Shown here: one piece after another, positions 42,386 through 53,666 of the stretch
Layout of the letters: every line of letters begins with the position of its first letter
Numbering within the stretch: the stretch's first letter is position 1
NCBI GenBank assembly: GCA_012845835.1
Contig: JABAKD010000026.1
Location: 13,484,379-13,548,378 of the forward strand
DNA: 64,000 nt
From: Undaria pinnatifida
Lineage: Eukaryota > Sar > Phaeophyceae > Laminariales > Alariaceae
Direction: 5' to 3'
The notes under the pieces: model-generated
What the model was told of the DNA's origin: nothing
Databases searched by the model: none
What the model saw: only the letters and a program-made list of their open reading frames with translations
Program-made: the position numbers and the translations under genes

Positions 42386-42662
42386 GACTATGCGTGTACC
42401 ACCTTTGGTTTGTGCTTTTCCCTGGCACTGGAGTATTCCTCAGCCTCAGAGTGACTGGAGCCCGTGACAACCTTTACATGGTTATTATGATAGTTAATGT
42501 GAGAACAACAACAACAAATATTGGATATAGACTATGCGTGTACCACCTTTGGTTTGGATTTTCCCTGGCACTGGAGTATTGCTCAGCCTCAGAGTGACTG
42601 GAGCCCGTGACAACCTTTGCATGGTTAATATGATAGTTAATGTGAGAACAACAACAACAATT
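42386..42662 (+). repeat. Tandem duplication of the LINE 3' end
   Basis: TAGACTATGCGTGTACCACC to GAGAACAACAACAAC occurs twice in a row (42,386-42,515 and 42,530-42,662), about 93% alike by eye. The second copy may be a separate truncated insertion into the tail of the first. Confidence 0.8.
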
Positions 42663-43330
42663 ATTGCAGGTATGGTATTCGGCAGGGTTGAAATTTCAGT
42701 TTTGTGGTAAAAACACAATCACGCTATCCATCACCTGTCGTTTTTGCAACAAGCAGTATGAAGCACGGATGAGTATATGTGAACTTTTCCTGGGTCTGAC
42801 CGAAAAATACTCGTTCCGAGTACCATGAAAGGCTATTACCATATACGTCATCTTTTCTTGCGACCAAGATCAAAAGTCATGTTTTTGGCAGTTAGTTGTC
42901 ATTTTTCCTCAACTCTTTTGAACTGAGGATATATATATATATGTTTAATTGAAAATGAACCAAAGGGCCAACCAATATCATATACGACGGAAAATTCGGT
43001 TATCACAGAAAAGCGCTGTCACATCATGTCATCCATCCAAAATCCAGCATTTCAGTATTTACGCTTGATTACAAGAGTATTAGTATACCAGTTGTAGTAT
43101 AGCATCACTCGACTGACCCTACCTCGAGCAAGTGCTATGTCCACCAGAAAAGTCGTAATCGTTATATATACCGCAAAATATTTACCAGTTGTAGTAGATC
43201 ACCATTCGACTGACAAGCATGTTTTGATACTACTGCTGTATGTAGTACCTGAGAATAGTACGTGACTGTTTATCCCAGAGCTCGTAGTTTTATCCCGGCG
43301 ATGATCGTTGAACATCATATGGAAGCTTGC
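42663..43330 (-). repeat. Dispersed repeat with an empty site for the pogo-like element
   Basis: 42,810-43,190 is the inverted partner of 23,170-22,770, and 43,190-43,330 that of 21,103-20,990. Here the two parts are contiguous, without the 1.64-kb insertion. A TA microsatellite lies at 42,937-42,950. No gene is recognised. Confidence 0.75.
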
Positions 43331-43650
43331 CTAGTTGTGTTTTGCGACCCCATGGGTTTTCCAAGCCCTCTCTATCAAGGATCTTGCTGCTGTTGTGCAG
43401 AATTTGTGTTTTTTTTTTTTCTGAAGAGTCCCTGATGGTAGCTTGTTCCTGATGTAGCCCATATGCTCCTCCAGCGTGAGGCCGACGAATGACGTCTCCA
43501 TCCTGGCGTTCACAGTTTGCACGAGATATCTCGATCGATACGTTATACTAGTATGTTTGAACGTCCACGTCCACGGGGGGTAGACGCATGGCTGGCTCGC
43601 TCACGGAGACAGAAATCACGAAATCCGGAGAGAAATCGGGCGGGGAAGAG
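43331..43650 (-). pseudogene. Broken paralogue of the hypothetical protein at 19.7 kb
   Basis: Two minus-strand frames carry DFVISVSVSEPAMRLPPVDV (43,640-43,555) and METSFVGLTLEEHMGYIRNK (43,500-43,440). These align with the N-terminal half of the 19,734-20,267 frame, with a frameshift near 43,540 and a T-run (complement of AAAAA) near 43,410. The C-terminal half is missing. Confidence 0.6.
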
Positions 43651-44889
43651 AGAAGATATAGGAAATATACATCAAAGTGTCGCCGTTTTGGAAACCTCTC
43701 TGAACGTACATGCTGCACTAAATATAAACTAAATATATCTGCACTGAGCCATAGGGGGCTCAACTCGAACGTATGGAAGATTGGGACCGCCAATCATATA
43801 AATAGTTGCACTCTACAATCTCCTCCGTAGGTTCTATAACATACATCATACATCAGACTTGTGCACAGGCATAAATCAACGTAAGATACGCTATTTTTTT
43901 AAATTACTTAATTGGAACGTATGATCCAGTTTTTTCAGCAAGACTACGCTTAATGTCGAACACAGGCAGGAAATATTGTTGATAACTTTGCTCAAAAATT
44001 TCTACATACATGCCTTGGAATGCCTCCAACCGGTTCGTGCAAAATGCGGCGCATTTGTTTTCTCGCCCCCGCTGGGAAAAAGCCTGAATAGCATTGAAGA
44101 AGTAGAAGGACTGTCATTGGTCGATACGAGGTTTTCTCTTAGATACAACAGCCCGACCTAGGCCGTCAAAATGAAAATGTCTGCCATAGGCATGAACGAT
44201 TGCGGTTGATTCGCAGCGAACTATCCCGCTGTGCTCGCTTCTATGTGGCCATTGTCCATGCCATTGCATGTCACCTCCCTTCTGTTTTGAGCTCGTCGTC
44301 GTACGGTTGAGGTACGAAGAAACCCGTACGTACTCGGTGAGAACAGCAGTATGTACGACGAGCATGAACGCCAATTGACGACATTGGCAAGCACACAACA
44401 GCTGGTGTAGCAGGAGTAGCCGAAGGGCGAAACTTCTAGCACATAATGCAGCAACTAGTAGCAACCAGAACTACAGCAGATAGCTCAAAGTGCAGTGCGA
44501 GTGCCGTTGGCAAGTTTAGTCGTACACGCATCACTCTGTCCAATATATAACAACCGTTTATTTCTATATTGATGAAGATAAAAATGGTACATTTCCCGTA
44601 AGAATGATACGTCGTACGAGCGGACGTTCTGGTGTGCTGCTGCCGGGAGACCATCGAACACACCGCATGTTTTACCCAAACAAGAGCCAACAAGAGGCAA
44701 GGCAGGGGCCCCCGACACAGAGACACGTGACAACCACGGCCAGCTGTCGATCGCGTAATTGGCCGGTATTCCGTGCTCAGGTGGGTGTATCGGAAGTCGT
44801 TCGTAGAACTACTGCTGTAGACCGTCGAAAGACCACGTGACATGTGGCATCCCGTTGTGGTGGCAGCCTCGCCAGTAGACCCCCCGAAA
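43651..44889. other. Intergenic, no gene recognised
   Basis: Short frames on both strands show no domain. I see no RNA gene or clear repeat in this stretch. Confidence 0.5.
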
Positions 44890-45322
44890 AATATTTTTCT
44901 ATTCTTTTTCTTGGCCCCATGCACCCATTTCCTTTCCTTTCCTTTCTCTTCTTTGTTCTTTGTTTCTTTTTCCAATTGACTTGCGTCTGTTGTGCGTATG
45001 CGTAGTGATAGATACTACGTGTGATATATACGTGGTAGTCTTTCTTGGGTGGCAAGCGGTATAGTCGGTTTTCCCAGGCGCGAGTAATGAGACTTATGCA
45101 CCGGTATGGACCTGGCACATCGTATACTGACTCCCGATCTCACTTTTATATGTTTCTGGGGGAGGCATGAATTGCGTCAGCTGTGATTCATGCGTGTGCA
45201 CCACCCTTCGGTTGTTTGTGTTTTTCCCCTAGGTTATTCCTCTGCTCCGGAGTGACTGGAACCAGTCCTGTGACCACGGACTTGATTGTGCGAGTTAATG
45301 TGAGAACAACAACAACAACTGA
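44890..45322 (+). repeat. 5'-truncated LINE 3' end
   Basis: A pyrimidine-rich lead (TTTCCTTTCCTTTCTCTTC) is followed by CAATTGACTTGCGTCTG, GGTATGGACCTGGCACATCG, GAATTGCGTCAGCTGTGATT and the end GTGAGAACAACAACAAC, all as in 42.1-42.66 kb. This copy is an uninterrupted reference for the split copy at 49.6/55.9 kb. Confidence 0.85.
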
Positions 45323-45984
45323 AATATTGCCTGTTTCTTGACCTTTCAGCTGCTTCCTGCAAATTTGGTTTTTCTGCCAACACGATTTTTTTGAACCTTT
45401 TCGCGATTTTTTCTTTTTTTGTGTAGTAAGTTGAACTTCCTACCCTTTGCCGTTTTTATTTTTTTTTTTTGTATCCCTCGGCGGATGGGGAAAAATAAAG
45501 CTTTATTTAGCTCACCACACTTCCACGTATTTTCATACGCGTCGTGTGTCGATAATTTGCCGCCTGTGCATTAGTTGCGGAACGGTCCAGCTTTAGCTTT
45601 TCTTTGATTACCCATTTTTTTTTTGTAGTTGACGAAGCTTCATCGGCTGAGATCTAGGCTTGGCTCATCAGCTCCACACCGCACAGCACCCCATCGCAGT
45701 GCTATAGCTCACAGCAACGTAGCGCTGTGCAGTGCCCTGCGGCTCAGCTCAGCAGCGCACCGCAGCGCAGCGCTAGCTCAGCAGAGCGAAGCGCTATGCT
45801 TTGCCGTGCTCTGCCGTCGCGATCGTTCGTTGTTCATGAAATCTAAAAACTCCGCGTAGGCTGATATTCGGGTATTTTGCGCTTTTTTCTATATCGCGTC
45901 AACCATCGTAATATCATACACTATGAGGGAGGGAATGTAATCTCTATGCAAAGATCCTGTTTTGTTTCAATCAATTGTCAGCTG
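45323..45984. other. Intergenic with an AGC/GC-rich low-complexity patch
   Basis: 45,680-45,810 is an irregular repeat of AGCGCAGC/GCTCAGCAG type. It gives an Ala/Ser-rich frame that I do not call a gene. The rest is T-rich and unremarkable. Confidence 0.55.
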
Positions 45985-46345
45985 GCCGCCCCGGTGGTCT
46001 AGTGGTTTTACCCTCGAATACTACCAACATTTGGTTGTCCTTGAGTTCGACACCCACCACGATGAAATTTGACTTTATTTGCAAAAATGCCAAAAAAGAA
46101 AAAAGAGATCAACTGTTGAGAGCGCCTGCTAGGTACAATTCGACGCGAGTCGACGAGGGAAGAAAATGCTCGATTCTCCTCGCGGGAAAAATGAGGGCAC
46201 GTGCCGAAGTGGGGAGGGAGGAGGAGGGCCCGCTATGTGACCCCGGATCTGAGTTACTACTGGGAGGGAGCGCGAGAATGGTGCGGGGATAATAAATGGG
46301 ATGATAATGAAGAAAAAAAAATGTTGCAATGAAAAGTATATGATC
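45985..46345 (+). repeat. tRNA-derived SINE A, copy 2
   Basis: Best preserved head: GCCCCGGTGGTCTAGTGG (A-box) and, about 45 bp on, GAGTTCGACACCC (B-box). The body has ACAATTCGACGCGAGTCGA, GTGGGGAGGGAGG and GCCCGCTATGTGACCCCGG, and the copy ends near an A-run (GAAGAAAAAAAAATG). Confidence 0.75.
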
Positions 46346-47085
46346 ATTACTACCAGTAAATAATATGTCAGCCTCTAGGAAATACGCACGGCACTATCAG
46401 CAGTCGTCATGGTAGAGACCCTCCGGGTAATATGTATTGAGGGGACTCGTCCGATTTCGACAACGTGAAAGCACCCACGAAGCAAAGACAGCAGACACAC
46501 ATATCCCGCCTTCCCATGAAAAAACAGAGAAGAAGAAGCGCAACGCCAACCTCCCATACGAGCAAAGCCACCCCCGCACCTAACTTAGACAACGCCGTCG
46601 CAACGAGAGATCACCCTCCTCTTCTTCGTTTTTCTGCTCGCCCGCGACCACGCAGACCAATCAATGCGACAGCCTTCACGTAACAAACAAAGCAATCTTT
46701 ATCCAAACCTCGCCGGCTGGCATGGCCCCATGTCGACGTTTGATGCAAACCGACTTTGCATCCTGTCAACTTCGAACCTCCATTGCCACGGGGACAGCAG
46801 TGCAGTCTCTTCATTAATGCCAAGGCTTGTTTCGTTTCGCCTAGAGGCGACGCAGGTTCTCGATAATACTCTTTTCGGTATTTTTGTTTGATAGACGCCA
46901 ACTTTTACTTGACGGCGCATTTAACATAGAGTGTTTCGCCTATCCTTGCCTTCTTTGTTGTATAAGATTACGTTTTTCTTCTGTCAAATAATGACTTTAA
47001 CAATCCCATGTTCGTATTAAACTATTGGCATTACTTTGAAGTTCAATGCATGCCAAAGCGGACAGCTACACCTCAAGGCGTCAAG
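46346..47085. other. Intergenic, no gene recognised
   Basis: Several short overlapping frames at 46.38-46.92 kb have no domain. No RNA gene or repeat is seen. Confidence 0.5.
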
Positions 47086-47245
47086 GTGCTGCCCTGCCCT
47101 ACCCGAAGCATGGGCGCCGGCGAATGCCGGCGCCCATGCGGAGCTCTTGTAATCAAATAATATTAATGCGAGACGAGGGGGGTTCGAACTATAAATACAA
47201 TTTTTACAAGGGCTCCGCATGGGTACGGCGGGGCAGCACTTCGAA
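47086..47245. repeat. Small foldback element
   Basis: GTGCTGCCCTGCCCTACCC at the left is matched by the complement at the right (GGGTACGGCGGGGCAGCAC), and an inner GCATGGGCGCCGGC...GCCGGCGCCCATGCGG hairpin lies in the left half. A related piece is at 39.28-39.35 kb. It could be a MITE. No clear target duplication is seen. Confidence 0.6.
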
Positions 47246-48149
47246 TTGTTCGATTCAATACTTGGCACAGTGAAAAAAGCCACCAGACACAATCATAGCA
47301 TGCGCTTACAGCATGTAAGGTAATGCCAAGAAAATAATATAGACTAACAATCACAACAATGTACTAATTATCAAGGATGCGTATTTTCTCACCTGGAACC
47401 CAAAATTTCCGGGAAACAGCCTTTTTCAGGTTTTCCTGAAAAATTCTCGTATTTCCTTTTATTCCAGGAAAAATGGCGTTATTTAGGGGTGGAACAAAAA
47501 TTATCATCCCCGGGTGGTCCATGCACTACGTTAAGCACAAGTATACGATTCTTTCAGGCCTCTGGGCAGCCATTTTCAGTTATTTTCACGCCACACAGTA
47601 GGAGTGGCCAGGGGAGAATGCGAGTGCCTGAGATATATGTTCATCGGTTTCAGTTGATTTTTCACTTGTTCATGCCCTCGTTGGTTTTGTCCTGCAGCCG
47701 TCCATCGGATATTGCGAAACTAGTATTACTCTGTAGTGCTGATATCGATCTCTGATATACGAATATACTTTATTTTGCGAGGGAAATCAGCAACAACACA
47801 AATACAAAGTACAAAGGAGGACGCGAGCAGCCACAGCAGTGCTCTGCTTCGTACATATGTGGAGCGATCGCGACTGTAAGCAAACATAAACATGGACACC
47901 TCAACGAATGTGATACCTCGCATGATACTAGGTATAATTATTGATATATATCCTCCGCCCGCCATACCTTACAATTCAATCAACATCGCTGTTTTTTTTA
48001 AAGGGGCTTTTGTTCTGTATGGAGGCGTTATTAGCCCAGGGATATGGAGCGTGAGGAATTTCCTCTGGAAAGTACTTTTACCTCAAGCCCTAATAATTTC
48101 GGGCAATTACCTCTACCGGGAAATACGCACCCTTGGTATTGATACCTAC
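47246..48149. other. Intergenic, no gene recognised
   Basis: No domain, RNA gene or repeat is recognised. The frame at 47,892-48,161 is hydrophobic but short and partly inside the repeat that follows. Confidence 0.5.
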
Positions 48150-48424
48150 CGTTTTGACTGAATCCGATTCCGAGCTTCATTCATGAGATCTCGATCGGAT
48201 AAACATGAGCACCCGCCGACTGACCCTTTAGTCTGGCGACGAAACGTGTCATGTGCCTTTCTTATTATTGTTTTACTTACAAGTAAGCATCCGGGGCCAG
48301 TCAGATGACTTACTATATCCGCTGCGTGTGATTAGGGAAGTTGTACATGGACTAATTGCAAAATACGAGTATACAGAAGTCTGTCCAGATCGAGCCGAAC
48401 GGTGCAACTTGCTTGGGTATCGTA

Positions 48425-48822
48425 TAAAAACAGCAGCAGTAATACACTTCACTTCTTTTCCTTTTCTTATCCCATTCATTGTGTTGCTCGCTTTGCTCTC
48501 GCCCTCCCAATGCAGTAGTATAACTTAGATCCGGGGTCATGTAGCGGGTTCCCCTTCACCCTTCCCGATACTGTGCCTGGCCTATTATTTATCGCGAGAA
48601 TAATTCAGCATTTTCTTCCCTCGTCGATTCTCGTCTATTCGTACCTACCCACGCTTCTAGGCGATTTCAGCAGTTAGTTGACCCTTATTTCCTCATTGAT
48701 TTCTGTAAGAAAATAAAGCCAACAAAGCTCACAACGGTCGTTATTTAACTCAAGGATCAACGCTAGTATATAGTCTATATATAGTAGTTTCTAGGGGAAC
48801 CCCACTAGACCACCGGGGCGAC
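48425..48822 (-). repeat. tRNA-derived SINE A, copy 3
   Basis: The head GCCCCGGTGGTCTAGTGG is on the minus strand at 48,822. The body (complements of GATCCGGGGTCATGTAGCGG and TCCCTCGTCGATTC) matches the other two copies. Confidence 0.7.
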
Positions 48823-48827
48823 CGGCC

Positions 48828-48990
48828 CTATATCACTCACTGCCCCGGTGGCGTACCAAGTTATACCCTCGAGCCTGGTATAGGTTAGCTTCGTGAGTTC
48901 GAATCCCCCCGAGTCCGTACTCGTATGATTTTTGGCCTTGTGCGTCAATTGACTTGCGGAAAGCGCGAGAGCGTGAGTTAGCAACACTCG
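48828..48990 (+). repeat. tRNA-derived SINE B, copy 2
   Basis: TGCCCCGGTGGCGTACCAAG and CGTGAGTTCGAATCCCCCCG give A-box-like and B-box-like elements. It is head to head with SINE A copy 3, as at 36.77 kb. Confidence 0.65.
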
Positions 48991-49536
48991 ATTAAAAATC
49001 CACGATCATTGGGTGCTGGACCCTGTGCAACAAACAAAATGAAGGCAACAACCGAGGAGGAGAAGGGAGGACGACGCCTGTGACCACGGCTTGTATGTCC
49101 AGGGGCTGGAAAGTAGAAGTGTGCCAACATAACTGAAAAATCACTAGAAGAGATGATCAATCAGCAATCAACAGCAATAATGAGCACGTCAAGTACGAAG
49201 CAACACAAACTTATTTGTCAGTCACGTGCCAACACACGACCGCTTGCACTTGACCGGCAAAAGGCCACAGCAACGGAGTCTGGGACGACAGCAACAACAA
49301 AGCACGCAATCCTACTGTCCAATTACTACCACTTTTATGTGGCGCAGCTTAACAACATGAGGAAATTGTATAAATCAACCCTCGAGACCCCGGGGACGCA
49401 GCCACTCGCAATGCTGCTGTGTATTTTTTCCCGGCGCAGTAATCGTAATCACTACTACCTCCTCCTCGTTTAGTCATGCGTGCGCTTGCCACGTCTATGT
49501 CCATGTGTGTATGTACGTGTACCTGCCAAGATTCAA

Positions 49537-49542
<6 letters not shown>

Positions 49543-49567
<25 letters not shown>

Positions 49568-49678
49568 CTCACTTTAACTCTCATAATCAAGTCCGTGGTC
49601 ACAGGACAGGCTCCAGTCACTCTGGTGATGAGGAATACCCCAGGGAAAACACACACAACCCAAGGTGGTACACGCATA
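49543..49678 (-). repeat. LINE 3' end, first half of a copy split by the OTU element
   Basis: Starts with (GTT)n, the complement of the (AAC)n tail, then CTCATAATCAAGTCCGTGGTCACAGG-like sequence and ends GGTGGTACACGCATA. The missing continuation resumes at 55,918 with ATCACAGCTGACGCAATTC. Confidence 0.85.
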
Positions 49679-49757
49679 CAAGGTTCCCCTTCGGGAGGTG
49701 GACACGTGCCTCCCGGGGGCGACGCAAGTCGAATGACTACAACTGATGATGAAGTAT

Positions 49758-50352
49758 TTATGCAGAAGGTGTATATCGGAGGGATGCGTAGTGGAAAGAA
49801 TGTGGATAATATAAGATATCACAGACATTTGGAGGAGGAGGGTTGGGATATTGCTGAGGCTCGGTGTGATAAGGTATTCGAAAGTCCACTCCGTATAATA
49901 ACTGCGTGGCAGCAATTAATTATACGTTTGTAGCATATGCGTAAGGCTGTGACATGAAGTGGAGATACTCTTCGACACTCGAATATGTAGTAGGTTGAGA
50001 TCCAGCGACTTCCACAAGTTCTTGATTTGCTCCAGCTAAGATGCTGTCGTGGAAGGTGTTGAAACCTGATCCTGGGATAACGGTGTACAAATTGGTTGTG
50101 ATGTGGGCAATAATATGTGCACGGACGATGTGATGTAAAGCTGGGTTGTTGTGCACACGACGCGAGATACATCTTAATAAACATGCACCATCACCATTCT
50201 CGGGAATAATGGACCATTGACCAGAATTGTTATTGTTGCCGCTGTTGTTGTCTTGATCATTTTCGCTGTGTGATGGGTTTGTACTGCTGTCGCTGCTGTT
50301 ACAGGAATCATTGGTGTCAATTTGTTGTGTGTTTTCTGTGTCCAGTATTTTT
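49758..50352 (-). pseudogene. OTU-like protease, terminal unit with the most complete C-terminus
   Basis: This unit has the linker (DTENTQQIDTNDSCNSSDSS), the catalytic loop GDGACLLRCISRRVHNN, then DSILAGANQELVEVAGSQ and SSVEEYLHFMSQPYAYATN. After an in-frame TAA at 49,920-49,922 it continues with LIAATQLLYGVDFRIPYH and, near the end, SFHYASLRYTPSA, where HY fits the catalytic His of OTU proteases. The frame ends in TAA at 49,758. It lacks its own MCTQQ start, being fused out of frame to the unit before it. It shows what the ancestral protein looked like; as it stands it is broken. Confidence 0.7.
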
Positions 50353-50737
50353 CTTGATTTGCTCCAGCTAAGATGCTGTCGTGGAAGGTGTTGAAACCTG
50401 ATCCTGGGATAACGGTGTACAAATTGGTTGTGATGTGGGCAATAATATGTGCACGGACGATGTGATGTAAAGCTGGGTTGTTGTGCACACGACGCGAGAT
50501 ATATCTTAATAAACATGCACCATCACCAATCTCGGGAATAATGGACCATTGACCAGAATTGTTATTGTTGCCGCTGTTGTTGTCTTCATCATTTTCGCTG
50601 TCTGATGGGTTTGTACTGCTGTCGCTGCTGTTACAGGAATCTTTGGTGTCAATTTGTTGTTTGTTTTCTGTGTCCAGCATTTTTCCCCGCGCGCTTATAC
50701 CGATGTTTGTTGCCGATATGGTCTGTTGTGTGCACAT
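50353..50737 (-). pseudogene. OTU-like fragment, unit 2 of the array
   Basis: Full N-terminus (MCTQQTISATNIGIS), linker and loop with Arg-Tyr-Ile (GDGACLLRYIS), cut after ILAGANQ and joined out of frame to the linker of the terminal unit. The pair 50,737-49,758 is thus a head-to-tail dimer. Confidence 0.65.
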
Positions 50738-50946
50738 CGTTACTTTTGCTTGAGTTGTGTTGCTACTTTATATCTCTTTATACAGGTTTCGCTACTGCTG
50801 TATGGTAACCACCGTGTCAATTGTGAGGGAGAACTCACAGTAAACTTAGAGTCTATGGACTACGTGCTGCTTGCTGGTGGTGCTGCTGACGGAACTTTGC
50901 AAGACAAACGGAACTTTTTCGGGCATGTTGGCGTTGTTTGTTCCGT

Positions 50947-51335
50947 TCAGAAAAATATATTGTCTACACCGACAAATGATTCTTTATTATCTACATGACC
51001 TTGATTTGCTCCAGCTAAAATGCTGTCGTGGAAGGTGTTGAAACCTGATCCTGGGATAACGGTGTACACATTGGTTGTGATGTGGGCAATAATATGTGCA
51101 CGGACGATGTGATGTAAAGCTGGGTTGTTGTGCACACGACGCGAGATACATTTTAATAAACATGCACCATCATCACCATTCTCGGGAATAATGGACCATT
51201 GACCAGAATTGTTATTGTTGCCGCTGTTGTTGTCTTGATCATTTTCGCTGTGTGATGGGTTTGTACTGCTGTCGCTGCTGTTACAGGAATCATTGGTGTC
51301 AATTTGTTGTGTGTTTTCTGTGTCCAGTATTTTTC
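50947..51335 (-). pseudogene. OTU-like fragment, unit 3
   Basis: Second half of another dimer: linker and loop with an extra Asp codon (GDDGACLLKCIS), ending in spacer with VGVDNIFF. It lacks the MCTQQ start and the His-bearing half. Confidence 0.65.
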
Positions 51336-51719
51336 TTGATTTGCTCCAGCTAAGATGCTGTCGTGGAAAGTGTTGAAACCTGATCCTGGGATAACGGTGT
51401 ACAAATTGGTTGTGATGTGGGCAATAATATGTGCACGGACGATGTGATGTAAAGCTGGGTTGTTGTGCACACGACGCGAGATACATCTTAATAAACATGC
51501 ACCATCACCAATCTCGGGAATAATGGACCATTGACCAGAATTGTTATTGTTGCCGCTGTTGTTGTCTTCATCATTTTCGCTGTCTGATGGGTTTGTACTG
51601 CTGTCGCTGCTGTTACAGGAATCTTTGGTGTCAATTTGTTGTTTGTTTTCTGTGTCCAGCATTTTTCCCCGCGCGCTTATACCGATGTTTGTTGCCGATA
51701 TGGTCTGTTGTGTGCACAT
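51336..51719 (-). pseudogene. OTU-like fragment, unit 4
   Basis: First half of the dimer 51,719-50,947, with MCTQQ start and GDGACLLRCIS. It is fused out of frame at 51,336 exactly as at 50,353, so the two dimers are a 983-bp higher-order repeat. Confidence 0.65.
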
Positions 51720-51928
51720 CGTTACTTTTGCTTGAGTTGTGCTGCTACTTTATATCTCTTTATACAGGTTTCGCTACTGCTGTATGGTAACCACCGTGTC
51801 AATTGTGAGGGAGAACTCACAGTAAACTTAGAGTCTATGGACTACGTGCTGCTTGCTGGTGGTGCTGCTGACGGAACTTTGCAAGACAAACGGAACTTTT
51901 TCGGGCATGTTGGCGTTGTTTGTTCCGT

Positions 51929-52366
51929 TCAGAAAAATATATTGTCTACACCGACAAATGATTCTTTATTATCTACATGACCTTGATTTGCTCCAGCTAA
52001 GATGCTGTCGTGGAAGGTGTTGAAACCTGATCCTGGGATAACGGTGTACAAATTGGTTGTGATGTGGGCAATAATATGTGCACGGACGATGTGATGTAAA
52101 GCTGGGTTGTTGTGCACACGACGCGAGATACATTTTAATAAACATGCACCATCACCATTCTCGGGAATAATGGACCATTGACCAGAATTGTTATTGTTGC
52201 CGCTGTTGTTGTCTTGATCATTTTCGCTGTCTGATGGGTTTGTACTGCTGTCGCTGCTGTTACAGGAATCTTTGGTGTCAATTTGTTGTTTGTTTTCTGT
52301 GTCCAGTATTTTTCCCCGCGTGCTTATACCGATGTTTGTTGCCGATATGGTCTGTTGTGTGCACAT
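51929..52366 (-). pseudogene. OTU-like fragment, unit 5
   Basis: Single unit with MCTQQTISATNIGISTRG start and NGDGACLLKCIS loop, ending in the VGVDNIFF spacer. It has the same protein as unit 7, which marks a 1,300-bp higher-order repeat. Confidence 0.65.
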
Positions 52367-52578
52367 CGTTACTTTTGCTTGAGTTGTGTTGCTACTTTAT
52401 ATCTCTTTATACAGGTTTCGCTACTGCTGTATGGTATGCACCGCCGTGTCAATTGTGAGGGAGAACTCACAGTAAACTTAGAGTCTATGGACTACGTGCT
52501 GCTTGCTGGTGGTGCTGCTGACGGAACTTTGCAAGACAAACGGAACTTTTTCGGGCATGTTGGCGTTGTTTGTTCCGT

Positions 52579-53019
52579 TCAGAAAAATATATTGTCTACA
52601 CCGACAAATGATTCTTTATTATCTACATGACCTTGATTTGCTCCAGCTAAAATGCTGTCGTGGAAGGTGTTGAAACCTGATCCTGGGATAACGGTGTACA
52701 AATTGGTTGTGATGTGGGCAATAATATGTGCACGGACGATGTGATGTAAAGCTGGGTTGTTGTGCACACGACGCGAGATACATTTAAATAAACATGCACC
52801 ATCATCACCATTCTCGGGAATAATGGACCATTGACCAGAATTGTTATTGTTGCCGCTGTTGTTGTCTTCATCATTTTCGCTGTCTGATGGGTTTGTACTG
52901 CTGTCGCTGCTGTTACAGGAATCTTTGGTGTCAATTTGTTGTTTGTTTTCTGTGTCCAGCATTTTTCCCCGCGCGCTTATACCGATGTTTGTTGCCGATA
53001 TGGTCTGTTGTGTGCACAT
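52579..53019 (-). pseudogene. OTU-like fragment, unit 6
   Basis: As unit 5 but with GDDGACLFKCIS; the extra Asp comes from an in-frame ATC triplet gain. Leu-to-Phe in the loop restores the more usual C-L-F order of OTU proteases. Confidence 0.65.
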
Positions 53020-53228
53020 CGTTATTTTTGCTTGAGTTGTGCTGCTACTTTATATCTCTTTATACAGGTTTCGCTACTGCTGTATGGTAACCACCGTGTC
53101 AATTGTGAGGGAGAACTCACAGTAAACTTAGAGTCTATGGACTACGTGCTGCTTGCTGGTGGTGCTGCTGACGGAACTTTGCAAGACAAACGGAACTTTT
53201 TCGGGCATGTTGGCGTTGTTTGTTCCGT

Positions 53229-53666
53229 TCAGAAAAATATATTGTCTACACCGACAAATGATTCTTTATTATCTACATGACCTTGATTTGCTCCAGCTAA
53301 GATGCTGTCGTGGAAGGTGTTGAAACCTGATCCTGGGATAACGGTGTACAAATTGGTTGTGATGTGGGCAATAATATGTGCACGGACGATGTGATGTAAA
53401 GCTGGGTTGTTGTGCACACGACGCGAGATACATTTTAATAAACATGCACCATCACCATTCTCGGGAATAATGGACCATTGACCAGAATTGTTATTGTTGC
53501 CGCTGTTGTTGTCTTGATCATTTTCGCTGTCTGATGGGTTTGTACTGCTGTCGCTGCTGTTACAGGAATCTTTGGTGTCAATTTGTTGTTTGTTTTCTGT
53601 GTCCAGTATTTTTCCCCGCGTGCTTATACCGATGTTTGTTGCCGATATGGTCTGTTGTGTGCACAT
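53229..53666 (-). pseudogene. OTU-like fragment, unit 7
   Basis: Identical at protein level to unit 5 and 1,300 bp from it. It lacks the His-bearing half. Confidence 0.65.

Larger units (their letters stand above)
40195..42662 (+). mobile_element. 5'-truncated LINE with (AAC)n tail
   Basis: Holds RT palm remnants, the conserved C-terminal region, a G-rich block and a 3' region ending in GTGAGAACAACAACAAC. The same 3' end recurs alone at 44.89-45.32 kb (+), 49.54-49.68 plus 55.92-56.29 kb (-, split by an insertion) and 58.81-58.92 kb (-), as expected of 5'-truncated LINE or SINE copies. No endonuclease domain is present; it would lie in the missing 5' part. Confidence 0.85.
48150..49500 (-). 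repeat. Composite dispersed repeat, inverted partner of 35.85-39.2 kb
   Basis: In minus-strand order it has the outer part (49,500-49,000), SINE B, SINE A, the inner part (48,440-48,310) and the distal part (48,320-48,160). This is the order found at 35.85-39.2 kb, but here the inner and distal parts are contiguous, without the satellite. Confidence 0.75.

Noticed and set aside
45629-45859. Ala/Ser-rich frame as a small gene
   Set aside because: The AGC/GCA low-complexity tract explains it, with no supporting context.
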